Assembly: GCA_965215545.1 (NCBI GenBank)
Contig: OZ244066.1
Coordinates: 1,178,001 to 1,242,000, forward strand
DNA from: MPNP01 sp965215545
GTDB lineage: Bacteria > Pseudomonadota > Alphaproteobacteria > Rhodobacterales > Rhodobacteraceae
DNA: 64,000 bases
Direction: 5' to 3'
Below are positions 24,543 to 33,150 of this stretch, in pieces (the stretch's first letter is position 1; each line of letters begins with the position of its first letter). The notes beneath the pieces were generated by a model. It saw only the letters and a list, made by a program, of their open reading frames with translations. It ran no database searches and was not told the origin of the DNA. The translations under genes were made by a program, and so were the position numbers.

Positions 24543-25418
24543 TTATTCGCCACCCCCGAGCTGATGAACATAGATGGCCACTTGCCGGATCTGGGCTTCG
24601 GTCAGACGGGTGTTCCAGTTGGGCATCACGCCATTCCGACTGGCGGTGATCGACTCCCGGATCGCCGCCTCGCTGCCACCATAGAGCCAGATGGGATCGG
24701 CCAGGTTCGGTCCGCCCTCGGCCCGGTTGCCGACCCCGGATGCACCATGACAGACCACACAGTTCTCCTCATAGAGAATGGCACCCAAGGTCGCCGAGAC
24801 CCCGTCATGCTCCTGGCCCGAGAGTGCCAGGACGTAGTGCACAAGATGATCGATATCATCCTCTGTCATGAATTCGCCATAGGCCGGCATCTGTGAAAAG
24901 CGGGCATCGCCGTCAGCGTCATTGCGGATCCCGTGGGCGACCGTGTAGCGGATTTCTTCCAGGGAGCCGCCCCAGAGCCAGTCATCGTCGAGGAGATTCG
25001 GGTAGCCCACCGCACCGGCAGCTCCCGAGCCATGGCACTGGGAACAATGGGCCTGGTAGACCGCCCCGCCCCCCCGCAGGGCATATTCGAGCAGTTGGGC
25101 ATCCTCATGGATTGCCGTGAGGTCGGCTGCCACCAGGGCGGTATCGAGGGGGGCATTCCGCTCGTTGAATGCGTCGATGGACTGCACCAGCTCGCCCCGC
25201 GATGAATACTCCAGCAGTCCGGGGGTGGCCTTGGTAATCAGGGGCCAGGCTGGATAGAGGACCATGTAGCCAATGCCCCAGACGATCGTGGCATACAGGG
25301 TCCACAGCCACCAGCGCGGCATCGGATTGTTGTATTCCTTGATGCCATCCCATTCGTGACCGGTGGTTTCGGGTTCGTTCGCCACGGCATCGCCTGTCTT
25401 GTCCTGTCTGGCCATCAT
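24543..25418 (-). CDS. ccoP: cbb3 oxidase diheme subunit CcoP
   Basis: Membrane-anchored diheme cytochrome c of the cbb3 oxidase. After an N-terminal region with EWDGIKEYNNPMPRWWLWT comes one membrane helix (LYATIVWGIGYMVLYPAWP) and two cytochrome c domains with CSQCH (about residue 123) and CVVCH (about 218); probable Met ligands are in FSQMPAYG and NGVMPNWN. The 291-residue length is typical. The start overlaps the ccoQ stop (ATGA). Confidence 0.96.
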   Translation of the reverse strand: MMARQDKTGDAVANEPETTGHEWDGIKEYNNPMPRWWLWTLYATIVWGIGYMVLYPAWPLITKATPGLLEYSSRGELVQSIDAFNERNAPLDTALVAADLTAIHEDAQLLEYALRGGGAVYQAHCSQCHGSGAAGAVGYPNLLDDDWLWGGSLEEIRYTVAHGIRNDADGDARFSQMPAYGEFMTEDDIDHLVHYVLALSGQEHDGVSATLGAILYEENCVVCHGASGVGNRAEGGPNLADPIWLYGGSEAAIRESITASRNGVMPNWNTRLTEAQIRQVAIYVHQLGGGE

Positions 25419-25603
25419 GAACTCCCGCTGTCGGTATCCGGAGCCGGTGCGTCCTCATGCCGGAACGGGATCTCGGCACTCTGCTTGTGCAGGGCCCTGC
25501 TCGAGCGCCGGAACGTGTACACGATGACCACGAGGAAGCAGAGACAGAGTGCCAACAGGGCCCAGCTGTCGGCGAATTCCCGGAGCAGCGTATAGGTTTC
25601 CAT
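25415..25603 (-). CDS. ccoQ: cbb3 oxidase small subunit CcoQ
   Basis: A 62-residue single-span protein, METYTLLREFADSWALLALC followed by a hydrophobic stretch ending VVIVYTFRRSSRA and a short polar tail. The YxxLRxFADSWxLL opening is typical of CcoQ, which stabilises the CcoNOP complex. An upstream in-frame ATG at 25648 would lie inside ccoO and is unlikely. Overlaps ccoP by four bases. Confidence 0.93.
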   Translation of the reverse strand: METYTLLREFADSWALLALCLCFLVVIVYTFRRSSRALHKQSAEIPFRHEDAPAPDTDSGSS

Positions 25604-25610
25604 CACGGAC

Positions 25611-26336
25611 TCACCGGCTGGCGTCGGGAACAAAGGTCGAGAAATCAACCAGGGTGCCCAGCATCTGCATATAGGCGATCAGCGCATCCATTTCGGTCAG
25701 ATGGGCCTGCCCATCGAAATTCCTGGTCTGCGCACCCGGATAGCGCGCAAGCAGGCCATCCCAATCGGCATCGGGATCGGCCTGGGCCAGAAAATCCTCC
25801 CGGGCTCTGGTGATCATCTCTTCGGTATAGGGGACCCCGACCAGGCGTTCGGTGCGCAGCCGGTCCTCGATGTATTGTGCATCAATGCGGTTATCGAGCA
25901 GGAAACTGTATTTGGGCATGATGGATTCGGGCACCACGGATCGGGGATCCGTGAAGTGCAGGACATGCCATTCATCGGAGTACCGTCCACCCACCCGCGC
26001 CAGGTCTGGACCCGTGCGCTTGGATCCCCACTGGAAGGGATGGTCGTACATCGACTCGGCCGCCAGGGAGTAGTGGCCATAACGCTCGATTTCATCACGG
26101 AGTGGCCGGATCATCTGGCTGTGACAGACATAACACCCCTCCCGGACATAGATGTCCCGCCCAGTCAACTCCAGAGGCGAATACGGCCGGACTCCCCTGA
26201 CCTTCTCAATGGTGTTCTCGAGGTAAAACAGTGGGACGATCTCGACCAGTCCCCCGATTGTGACCACGAGGAAACTCACGACCAGCAGCAGCGTGGCATG
26301 CCGCTCCAGAATGCGGTGCTGGCGCAGGAAACTCAT
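25611..26336 (-). CDS. ccoO: cbb3 oxidase monoheme subunit CcoO
   Basis: Membrane-anchored monoheme cytochrome c of the cbb3 oxidase, 241 residues. An N-terminal membrane helix (LLLVVSFLVVTIGGLVEIVPLF) leads to VRPYSPLELTGRDIYVREG and the heme motif CYVCHSQMIRPLRDE at about residue 66, followed by KRTGPDLARVGGRYSD and the axial Met in PESIMPKYSFL. The start overlaps the ccoN stop (ATGA). Confidence 0.96.
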   Translation of the reverse strand: MSFLRQHRILERHATLLLVVSFLVVTIGGLVEIVPLFYLENTIEKVRGVRPYSPLELTGRDIYVREGCYVCHSQMIRPLRDEIERYGHYSLAAESMYDHPFQWGSKRTGPDLARVGGRYSDEWHVLHFTDPRSVVPESIMPKYSFLLDNRIDAQYIEDRLRTERLVGVPYTEEMITRAREDFLAQADPDADWDGLLARYPGAQTRNFDGQAHLTEMDALIAYMQMLGTLVDFSTFVPDASR

Positions 26337-27952
26337 GATGTGGCTCCTGCTGCACCTGCTGGCATCGGTGCGGCGTCACTGGCTTCGCGTTCCTCGCCAC
26401 TGACAATGGTTTTCCAGAGGTTGTAGCACATCAGGGCAGCACCGAGCAGGTAAATCAGCCCTCCGAGGGTGCGGACCAGATACATCGGATACTTGGCTGC
26501 CACGGTATCGGCAAAGGAGTTGACCAGGAAGCCATTCTCGTCAACCTCCCGCCACAGAAGCCCTTCCATGATCCCGGTCACCCACATTGACGCTGCGTAG
26601 AAAACGATCCCGATCATCGCCAGCCAGAAGTGCCAGTTCACCAGTTTCAGCGACCACAGCTGCTTCCTGTTCCACAGTTTGGGGACGAGAAAGTAGAGGC
26701 AGGCAAAGGTGATCAGGCCATTCCACCCCAGAGCTCCCGAGTGCACATGGCCCACTGTCCAGTCCGTGTAATGGCTGAGTGAGTTGACCGCCTTGATCGA
26801 CATCATGGGGCCTTCAAAGGTCGCCATGCCATAAAAGGCCAGCGAGGCCACCATCATGCGGATGATCGGATCAGTGCGGACCTTGTCCCAGACTCCCGAC
26901 AGGGTCATCAGCCCGTTGATCATCCCGCCCCAGGACGGCATCCAGAGCATGACGGAAAAGACCATCCCCAGGGTCGAGGCCCAGTCAGGCAGGGCCGTGT
27001 AATGCAGGTGATGCGGTCCGGCCCACATGTACATGAAGATCAACGACCAGAAATGCACGATGGACAGTTTGTAACTGTACACCGGACGGTTGGCCTGTTT
27101 GGGCACGAAATAATACATCATGCCCAGGAATCCGGCCGTGAGGAAGAATCCCACCGCATTGTGGGCATACCACCACTGGGTCATGGCATCCTGGACGCCG
27201 GCAAACAGCTGGACGGATTTGGATCCCCAGATGGAGACAGGGATACTGATGTTGTTCACCAGATGGAGCATGGCAATGGTGACGATGAAGGAGAGGAAGA
27301 ACCAGTTCGCCACGTAGATATGGGGTTCCTTGCGCTTGATGATCGTCCCCAGGAATACACCGAGATAGGCCACCCATACGATCGTCAGGAGGAGATCCAC
27401 GTACCACTCGGGCTCCGCATATTCCTTGGACTGGGTGGCACCCAGGAGATACCCGGTGGCAGCAAGGACGATGACCAGCTGATAGCCCCAGAAGACGAAC
27501 CAGGCGAGATTGCCCCCCCAGAGTCGCACCGCCGATGTGCGCTGGACAACATAGAATGACGTGCAGAGCAGGGCATTGCCCCCGAAGGCGAAAATCACCG
27601 CCGATGTGTGCAGGGGCCGCAGCCGGCCAAAATTCAGGAAGCCATCGCCCCATTCGATATTGAGTTGTGGGAACGTCAGCTGCAGGGCGATCACGACCCC
27701 AACCAGCATCCCGATCACGCCCCAGAATGCGGTTGCGATCACACCGGCGCGAATGACGCTGTCGGCGTAGCCGATCGGCTGGGGCCCGGCTGGTTCACCG
27801 ACCCGGCGGAGCATCCAGACGAACAGTCCAAAAAGGACAAGCATGACGGTCAGGGCATTGACCATATAGGCGACATCGCGGGCAAAGTTCGCGGCAATGG
27901 CCGCCAGTACTGAACCAAGTCCCAGGGCAGAAACCAGAACGATGTTCAGCAT
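26333..27952 (-). CDS. ccoN: cbb3-type cytochrome c oxidase catalytic subunit CcoN
   Basis: Catalytic heme-copper subunit of the high-affinity cbb3 oxidase, 539 residues with about 12-14 membrane helices. It contains RPLHTSAVIFAFGGNAL (low-spin heme His), TQWWYAHNAVGFFLTAGFL (CuB His and nearby cross-linked Tyr region), FWSLIFMYMWAGPHHLHY (CuB His pair) and TDWTVGHVHSGALGWNG (heme ligands). It is the first gene of an overlapping minus-strand operon ccoN-O-Q-P followed by ccoGHIS, so the whole oxidase and its assembly set are together. Expression is probably oxygen-controlled; see the weak FNR/FixK-like site upstream. Confidence 0.97.
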   Translation of the reverse strand: MLNIVLVSALGLGSVLAAIAANFARDVAYMVNALTVMLVLFGLFVWMLRRVGEPAGPQPIGYADSVIRAGVIATAFWGVIGMLVGVVIALQLTFPQLNIEWGDGFLNFGRLRPLHTSAVIFAFGGNALLCTSFYVVQRTSAVRLWGGNLAWFVFWGYQLVIVLAATGYLLGATQSKEYAEPEWYVDLLLTIVWVAYLGVFLGTIIKRKEPHIYVANWFFLSFIVTIAMLHLVNNISIPVSIWGSKSVQLFAGVQDAMTQWWYAHNAVGFFLTAGFLGMMYYFVPKQANRPVYSYKLSIVHFWSLIFMYMWAGPHHLHYTALPDWASTLGMVFSVMLWMPSWGGMINGLMTLSGVWDKVRTDPIIRMMVASLAFYGMATFEGPMMSIKAVNSLSHYTDWTVGHVHSGALGWNGLITFACLYFLVPKLWNRKQLWSLKLVNWHFWLAMIGIVFYAASMWVTGIMEGLLWREVDENGFLVNSFADTVAAKYPMYLVRTLGGLIYLLGAALMCYNLWKTIVSGEEREASDAAPMPAGAAGATS

Positions 27953-28071
27953 ACGCTCACCATAGTTTCAATCGTGCCATCGGTGCGAACACTGACATAC
28001 TATGGACTGGTCATGCAAATGGGAAAATTGCAAATCGGTGGTTTGTCAGGGCACCTGACTCCCGAACACCG

Positions 28072-28085
28072 TTGACAACCGTCAG
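28072..28085. promoter_or_regulatory. Possible FNR/FixK-type site upstream of ccoN
   Basis: TTGACAACCGTCAG, a TTGAC-N4-GTCA(G) near-palindrome, lies about 126 bases upstream of the ccoN ATG. The FNR/FixK consensus is TTGAT-N4-ATCAA, so the outer TTGA/TCA half-sites fit but the last base does not. The position suits control of the oxidase operon only if its leader is long. Confidence 0.3.
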
Positions 28086-28137
28086 CGTTGCACGACCTGC
28101 AGACAGGGGCCAGGTCCGGTCGCGTGCGGACTCTTGT

Positions 28138-28713
28138 ATCGGAGAGCTGATCCGGATCTTCCTTGCCGGCGGATGATCATGCGGCGGATGGCGCGGACAG
28201 AAACCAGCCGATGGCCACAGGCCGTTCACATGACCACCCCATTGTGCCGTCCGGATGCGGGTTGTGGTGGTCAGGCTGGCCAGCGCACCAGGAGGCCAAT
28301 GACAATCGTTGCCAGAGAAATCAGTCCCGCAATCGCCAGGAGCTGTTGCTTCTCCCGCTTGACAGCCTCCGTCTCCCGCTTGACAGCCTCCGTCTCCCGC
28401 TTCGCGGCATCCTCGCGGTTCAGGGCCATGTCCTCGCGCAGCTGGGCCTGATCCCTTCGAAAGCCTTCCAGCGAGGCTGCCAGGTTCGCCTGCAACGTGT
28501 TCATGCGCTCCTCCAGTCGAGCCACACGCTCGGATAGGTCATGGAGATCTGTCATGCCGCCAGCGTATCATCCTGCTCCCTGCCTGTCAAAGTGTCACGG
28601 GAAAAGGCCGCCCGAGATCATGGGTGATCTGCAGGGATCGGTTGTGTCGAGGGGGACGGGTGATGTCCCTGGAATCCATCCTTATCTCCAACCATATCTT
28701 TCATGCTGCCTGC
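28138..28713. repeat. Tandem repeat unit 1 of 3 (576 bases)
   Basis: Starts ATCGGAGAG and carries one coiled-coil/membrane-anchor gene plus a constant 291-base spacer. Nearly identical to the next two units; differences are a few substitutions (for example AGCTGATCC against AGTCGATCC near the start) and the number of 21-base repeats inside the gene (two here, 28351-28392). Confidence 0.9.
28271..28555 (-). CDS. Coiled-coil protein with C-terminal membrane anchor, copy 1 (two heptad repeats)
   Basis: A 94-residue protein. It begins TDLHDLSERVARLEERMNTL, a leucine-type coiled coil with heptad spacing, continues through a charged helix with two copies of KRETEAV, then KREKQQLLAIAGLISLATIV and IGLLVRWPA, one C-terminal membrane segment. 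The likely topology is a cytoplasmic rod on a tail anchor. Upstream on its strand is a perfect TTGACA about 33 bases before the ATG with a TGATAC-like -10, so the transcript may have almost no leader. The architecture recalls DUF1640/MCUR1-like proteins, but I cannot assign a family. The last copy in transcription direction. Confidence 0.7.
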   Translation of the reverse strand: MTDLHDLSERVARLEERMNTLQANLAASLEGFRRDQAQLREDMALNREDAAKRETEAVKRETEAVKREKQQLLAIAGLISLATIVIGLLVRWPA

Positions 28714-29310
28714 ATCGGAGAGTCGATCCGGATCTTCCTTGCCGGCGGATGATCATGCGGCGGATGGCGCGGACAGAAACCAGCCGATGGCCACAGGCCG
28801 TTCACATGACCACCCCATTGTGCCGTCCGGATGCGGGTTGTGGTGGTCAGGCTGGCCAGCGCACCAGGAGGCCAATGACAATCGTTGCCAGAGAAATCAG
28901 TCCCGCAATCGCCAGGAGCTGTTGCTTCTCCCGCTTGACAGCCTCCGTCTCCCGCTTGACAGCCTCCGTCTCCCGCTTGACAGCCTCCGTCTCCCGCTTC
29001 GCGGCATCCTCGCGGTTCAGGGCCATGTCCTCGCGCAGCTGGGCCTGATCCCTTCGAAAGCCTTCCAGCGAGGCTGCCAGGTTCGCCTGCAACGTGTTCA
29101 TGCGCTCCTCCAGTCGAGCCACACGCTCGGATAGGTCATGGAGATCTGTCATGCCGCCAGCGTATCATCCTGCTCCCTGCCTGTCAAAGTGTCACGGGAA
29201 AAGGCCGCCCGAGATCATGGGTGATCTGCAGGGATCGGTTGTGTCGAGGGGGACGGGTGATGTCCCTGGAATCCATCCTTATCTCCAACCATATCTTTCA
29301 TGCTGCCTGC
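28714..29310. repeat. Tandem repeat unit 2 of 3 (597 bases)
   Basis: Same unit as 28138-28713 but 21 bases longer, because its gene carries three instead of two in-frame 21-base repeats (28926-28988). The spacer between genes is identical in length, 291 bases. Confidence 0.9.
28847..29152 (-). CDS. Coiled-coil protein with C-terminal membrane anchor, copy 2 (three heptad repeats)
   Basis: A 101-residue paralogue identical in translation to copies 1 and 3 outside the repeat, with three KRETEAV units between the DAA junction and KREKQQLL. Each unit adds exactly seven residues, about two helical turns, so the rod between the N-terminal coil and the membrane anchor lengthens without changing its phase. 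It has its own TTGACA element in the repeated upstream region. Function unknown. Confidence 0.7.
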   Translation of the reverse strand: MTDLHDLSERVARLEERMNTLQANLAASLEGFRRDQAQLREDMALNREDAAKRETEAVKRETEAVKRETEAVKREKQQLLAIAGLISLATIVIGLLVRWPA

Positions 29311-29834
29311 ATCGGAGAGTCGATCCGGATCTTCCTTGCCGGCGGATGATCATGCGGCGGATGGCGCGGACAGAAACCAGCCGATGGCCACAGGCCGTTC
29401 ACATGACCACCCCATTGTGCCGTCCGGATGCGGGTTGTGGTGGTCAGGCCGGCCAGCGCACCAGGAGGCCAATGACAATCGTTGCCAGAGAAATCAGTCC
29501 CGCAATCGCCAGGAGCTGTTGCTTCTCCCGCTTGACAGCCTCCGTCTCCCGCTTCGCGGCATCCTCGCGGTTCAGGGCCATGTCCTCGCGCAGCTGGGCC
29601 TGATCCCTTCGAAAGCCTTCCAGCGAGGCTGCCAGGTTCGCCTGCAACGTGTTCATGCGCTCCTCCAGTCGAGCCACACGCTCGGATAGGTCATGGAGAT
29701 CTGTCATGCCGCCAGCGTATCATCCTGCTCCCTGCCTGTCAAAGTGTCACGGGAAAAGGCCGCCCGAGATCATGGGTGATCTGCAGGGATCGGTTGTGTC
29801 GAGGGGGACGGGTGATGTCCCTGGAATCCATCCT
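29311..29834. repeat. Tandem repeat unit 3 of 3 (partial at its right end)
   Basis: The third copy, with one 21-base repeat (29524-29544) in its gene. Identity with the other units stops at ...CATCCT (29834), after which the sequence is unrelated, so the last ~36 bases of the unit are missing. This is the upstream-most copy for the genes. Confidence 0.9.
29444..29707 (-). CDS. Coiled-coil protein with C-terminal membrane anchor, copy 3 (one heptad repeat)
   Basis: An 87-residue paralogue with a single KRETEAV unit between the N-terminal coiled coil and the C-terminal membrane helix; otherwise the same protein as copies 1 and 2. It is first in the transcription direction. Whether the three proteins assemble together or replace each other cannot be told from sequence. 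Confidence 0.7.
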   Translation of the reverse strand: MTDLHDLSERVARLEERMNTLQANLAASLEGFRRDQAQLREDMALNREDAAKRETEAVKREKQQLLAIAGLISLATIVIGLLVRWPA

Positions 29835-30280
29835 CAGCTTTTTCCTGCTGTGCTGGGTTTTGCCTCCCTCGTGCCGCTTCGAGATGCAGCAGTCGGATGG
29901 CAGCCTGTCGGTCCCGGGTGGATTGGATCGCTTGCCAACCGGCCAGATGGCTGGCACCAGTCCGCTGGTTCCGGCAGAGGCACCGTCTTGGGCACACAGC
30001 GATGACCGGGGTTGGCTGGGCCCGGGCCTGCTTTGTCAAGGGGATTCCGCGCCTCACCGCATGGAGGCAACGGTCGAAGATCTCCCTGTCCGACTGTTAT
30101 GGGAGCATGCTGACCGATGAAGTCTGTATCCGCGTTGGAAGACACAGAAGGGTCCGACCAGTCGCCAGCAAGATTGCCACTGGCAGGTGGTGGGGCCATC
30201 TGGTATGTGCCTGCCGCTGCCGGCAGCCCTGACCGTTCGGCATCATCGCAGAATCCACAGCATGGAGTTCAGCCAGACGG
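29835..30280. other. Intergenic stretch upstream of secA
   Basis: 446 bases between the tandem repeats and secA. ORFs on both strands (for example 29776-30120 plus, 29834-30199 minus) have no ribosome site or domain look. The secA promoter must lie here, but I see no clear element. Confidence 0.45.
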
Positions 30281-33034
30281 ATGATGGGCATTGGTGATAT
30301 TGCCAAAAAAGTCCTCGGGTCGCACAATACCCGCAGGCTCAGGTCCGTGGGGTCCCTGGTCCAGAGGATCAATGACCTCGAATCCGACTTTGCGAAGCTG
30401 GATCCGGCTGGCATCCTGCAGAAAACCGATGAGTTCCGCCGCCGCCTGAGCGGCGGTGAAAGTGTGGACGACCTGCTGCCCGAGGTCTTTGCGCTGACGC
30501 GGGAGGCGGGCAAGCGGGCCCTGGGATTGCGCATCTTTGATGTGCAGATGATGGGGGGCATCTTCCTCCATCAGGGCAATATCGCTGAGATGAAGACCGG
30601 GGAGGGCAAGACCCTGGTGGCCACACTGCCGGCCACTCTCAATGCCCTGGCCGGCAAGAATGTCCACATCGTGACCGTCAATGACTACCTGGCCCGTCGG
30701 GATGCGGACTGGATGGGCATGGTCTACGCCACACTCGGCATGTCCGTAGGCGTGGCGGTCCCCGACATGGACCGGGCGGAAAAACGCCAGGCCTATGCCT
30801 GTGATGTGACCTATGCCACCAACAACGAACTGGGATTCGACTATCTGCGGGACAACATGGTCCCCTCGCTCGATCTCATGGTCCAGCGGGGCCATGATTT
30901 CGCCATTGTCGATGAGGTCGATTCCATCCTCATCGATGAGGCCCGCACGCCGCTGGTGATCTCGGGCCCCGCCGAGGACCGGTCCGAACTCTACCAGACG
31001 ATCGATGGCCTGATGCATGAGGTCGAGCCGGATGACTATGTCCTCGATGAGAAGACCCGCAATGTCACGCTCACGGATGCCGGCAACGAACATCTCGAGG
31101 CGCTGCTGCGCAGCCGGGATCTGTTGCCCAGACAGGCAACCCTGTATGATCCGGAGTCCGCCACCCTCGTCCATCACGTCACCCAGGCCCTGCGTGCCCA
31201 CACATGTTTCAACCGGGATCGGGAATACATCGTCCGGGGTGGCCAGGTTGTCCTCATCGATGAGTTCACCGGCCGCATGATGTCCGGGCGGCGGCTCAGT
31301 GAAGGTCTGCACCAGGCCCTTGAAGCCAAGGAGAAGGTCGAGATCCAGGCGGAAAACACAACCCTGGCCTCGGTGACGTTCCAGAATTACTTCCGCCTCT
31401 ACGACAAGCTGGCCGGCATGACGGGAACCGCCGCGACCGAGGCCGAGGAATTCGAGTCGATCTACGGGCTGGGCGTCGTTGAGGTGCCCACCAATGAACC
31501 TGTGGCCCGCATCGATGAGGATGACCAGATCTACCGGACAACGGTGGAGAAATATGCAGCCATCGTCGACACGATCGCCGAGGCGCATGCCAGGCGTCAA
31601 CCGGTTCTGGTCGGCACAACGTCCATCGAGAAGTCCGAACGCCTGTCCGAGTTCCTCAAGCAGTGCAAACTCCGGCACAATGTCCTCAATGCCCGCTATC
31701 ATGAACAGGAGGCCCGGATCGTGGCCAATGCCGGGCGGCCCGGTGCAATCACCATCGCCACCAACATGGCCGGGCGAGGGACGGATATCCAGCTGGGCGG
31801 GAACGTCGAAATGCGGGTCCTCGAGGCTCTCGACAAGGATCCCGACACGGATGTCAGTGGCTTGCGCGTGACCATCGAAGCCGAGATCGCTGGCGATCGT
31901 GATCAGGTTCTCAAATCCGGTGGCCTGTTTGTCCTGGCTACGGAACGGCATGAATCCCGGCGCATCGACAACCAGCTGCGCGGTCGTTCGGGCCGCCAGG
32001 GAGATCCGGGCAAGTCATCGTTCTTCCTGTCGCTCGAGGATGACCTGATGCGGATCTTCGGGTCTGACCGTCTCGACAAGGTTCTCGGCACCATTGGCAT
32101 GGAGGAGGGCGAGGCCATTGTCCATCCCTGGGTCAACAAGTCGCTTGAACGTGCCCAGGCCAAGGTCGAGGGACGGAACTTCGAGATCCGCAAGCAGCTG
32201 CTCAAATACGATGACGTCATGAATGACCAGCGCAAGGTGATCTTCAGCCGGCGCCTGGAGATCATGCGCAGCGATGACGTCAGCGAGATGGTGCGCGATA
32301 TGCGCCATGATCTCATTGCGGATCTGGTCGATGAACACATTCCCGAGGACAGCTATCCCGATCAATGGGAGATGGACGGTCTGGCCGAGGCCATGCGCGA
32401 TCGCCTTGGTGTCGATGTCCCGCTCTTGGGCTGGGCCGAAGAGGATGGAGTCACGGCGGATGATGTCATTGACCGCCTGACGGCCGCATCGGATGAACGC
32501 CATGCCCAGCGCCTTGACGAGTTCGGTCCCGAATGGATGCAACTCATGGAGAAACGCCATCTTTTGGGGGCCCTCGACCAGCACTGGCGGGAGCACCTTG
32601 TCACCCTGGAACATCTCCGCTCGGTCATCGGTTTCCGCGGCTATGCCCAGCGGGATCCACTCATTGAATTCAAGCAGGAGGGATTCGAACTCTTCCAGGG
32701 TTTGCTGAATTCGGTCCAGGACACGGTTGCCAGGAACGCCAGCCTTGCCCGCCCCCTGTCCCTCGAACAGCAACGGGCCCTGCAGGAGCACCTGCAGCGC
32801 GAGCATGAGCAGAGGATGAAGGCCAGCCAGGCACGGCCAGCCAGGCGCGGCAATCCCGCCGGCCAGAACCGACCGGAAACGGTCGTGGATCAGGACCTGA
32901 CCAAGGCCCTGCAGGCCAATCGCACCATTGATGCGGTCGCAGGGACGTCTCCTGCCCCTGCCTCACCCGGCCGCAACAGCCCATGCCCCTGTGGTTCAGG
33001 CAAGAAATACAAACACTGTTGCGGGAAACGGTAG
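30281..33034 (+). CDS. secA: Preprotein translocase ATPase SecA
   Basis: Motor ATPase of the Sec export pathway, 917 residues, the usual length. It starts MMGIGDIAKKVLGS (two adjacent ATGs; either could be used), has the Walker A EMKTGEGKTLVA at about residue 104, VNDYLARRDA, the DEAD-like IVDEVDSILIDEARTP near 210, NMAGRGTDI, RGRSGRQGDPG, and a C-terminal zinc-binding SEC-C tail CPCGSGKKYKHCCGKR (about 902-917) that contacts SecB. The Shine-Dalgarno sequence is weak. Confidence 0.98.
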   Translation: MMGIGDIAKKVLGSHNTRRLRSVGSLVQRINDLESDFAKLDPAGILQKTDEFRRRLSGGESVDDLLPEVFALTREAGKRALGLRIFDVQMMGGIFLHQGNIAEMKTGEGKTLVATLPATLNALAGKNVHIVTVNDYLARRDADWMGMVYATLGMSVGVAVPDMDRAEKRQAYACDVTYATNNELGFDYLRDNMVPSLDLMVQRGHDFAIVDEVDSILIDEARTPLVISGPAEDRSELYQTIDGLMHEVEPDDYVLDEKTRNVTLTDAGNEHLEALLRSRDLLPRQATLYDPESATLVHHVTQALRAHTCFNRDREYIVRGGQVVLIDEFTGRMMSGRRLSEGLHQALEAKEKVEIQAENTTLASVTFQNYFRLYDKLAGMTGTAATEAEEFESIYGLGVVEVPTNEPVARIDEDDQIYRTTVEKYAAIVDTIAEAHARRQPVLVGTTSIEKSERLSEFLKQCKLRHNVLNARYHEQEARIVANAGRPGAITIATNMAGRGTDIQLGGNVEMRVLEALDKDPDTDVSGLRVTIEAEIAGDRDQVLKSGGLFVLATERHESRRIDNQLRGRSGRQGDPGKSSFFLSLEDDLMRIFGSDRLDKVLGTIGMEEGEAIVHPWVNKSLERAQAKVEGRNFEIRKQLLKYDDVMNDQRKVIFSRRLEIMRSDDVSEMVRDMRHDLIADLVDEHIPEDSYPDQWEMDGLAEAMRDRLGVDVPLLGWAEEDGVTADDVIDRLTAASDERHAQRLDEFGPEWMQLMEKRHLLGALDQHWREHLVTLEHLRSVIGFRGYAQRDPLIEFKQEGFELFQGLLNSVQDTVARNASLARPLSLEQQRALQEHLQREHEQRMKASQARPARRGNPAGQNRPETVVDQDLTKALQANRTIDAVAGTSPAPASPGRNSPCPCGSGKKYKHCCGKR

Positions 33035-33150
33035 CCGCTCGCCTGAACCAACGCCATCCAGCCCCAATGCTGTCAGGTGCTTCGGACGGGATCAAGATCC
33101 GGGGAGTCATCCTCTTCAGGATCAATCCTTGCCTCAGGTGATGATGGCTG

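Noticed and set aside
28351..29544. 21-base direct repeats considered as a CRISPR-like array
   Set aside because: The repeats are contiguous, in frame, without spacers, and encode a heptad; they belong to the coding region of the tandem genes.
28497..29603. Long plus-strand ORFs across the tandem repeats (28497-29048, 29094-29603)
   Set aside because: They read antisense to the coiled-coil genes, have Arg/Ser/Cys-rich low-complexity translations and exist only because the unit is repeated.
29776..30199. ORFs on both strands upstream of secA
   Set aside because: No Shine-Dalgarno sequence, no motif, and they partly read through the end of the repeat unit.
30269..31951. 560-codon minus ORF opposite secA
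   Set aside because: Antisense shadow; the plus strand encodes an unmistakable SecA.
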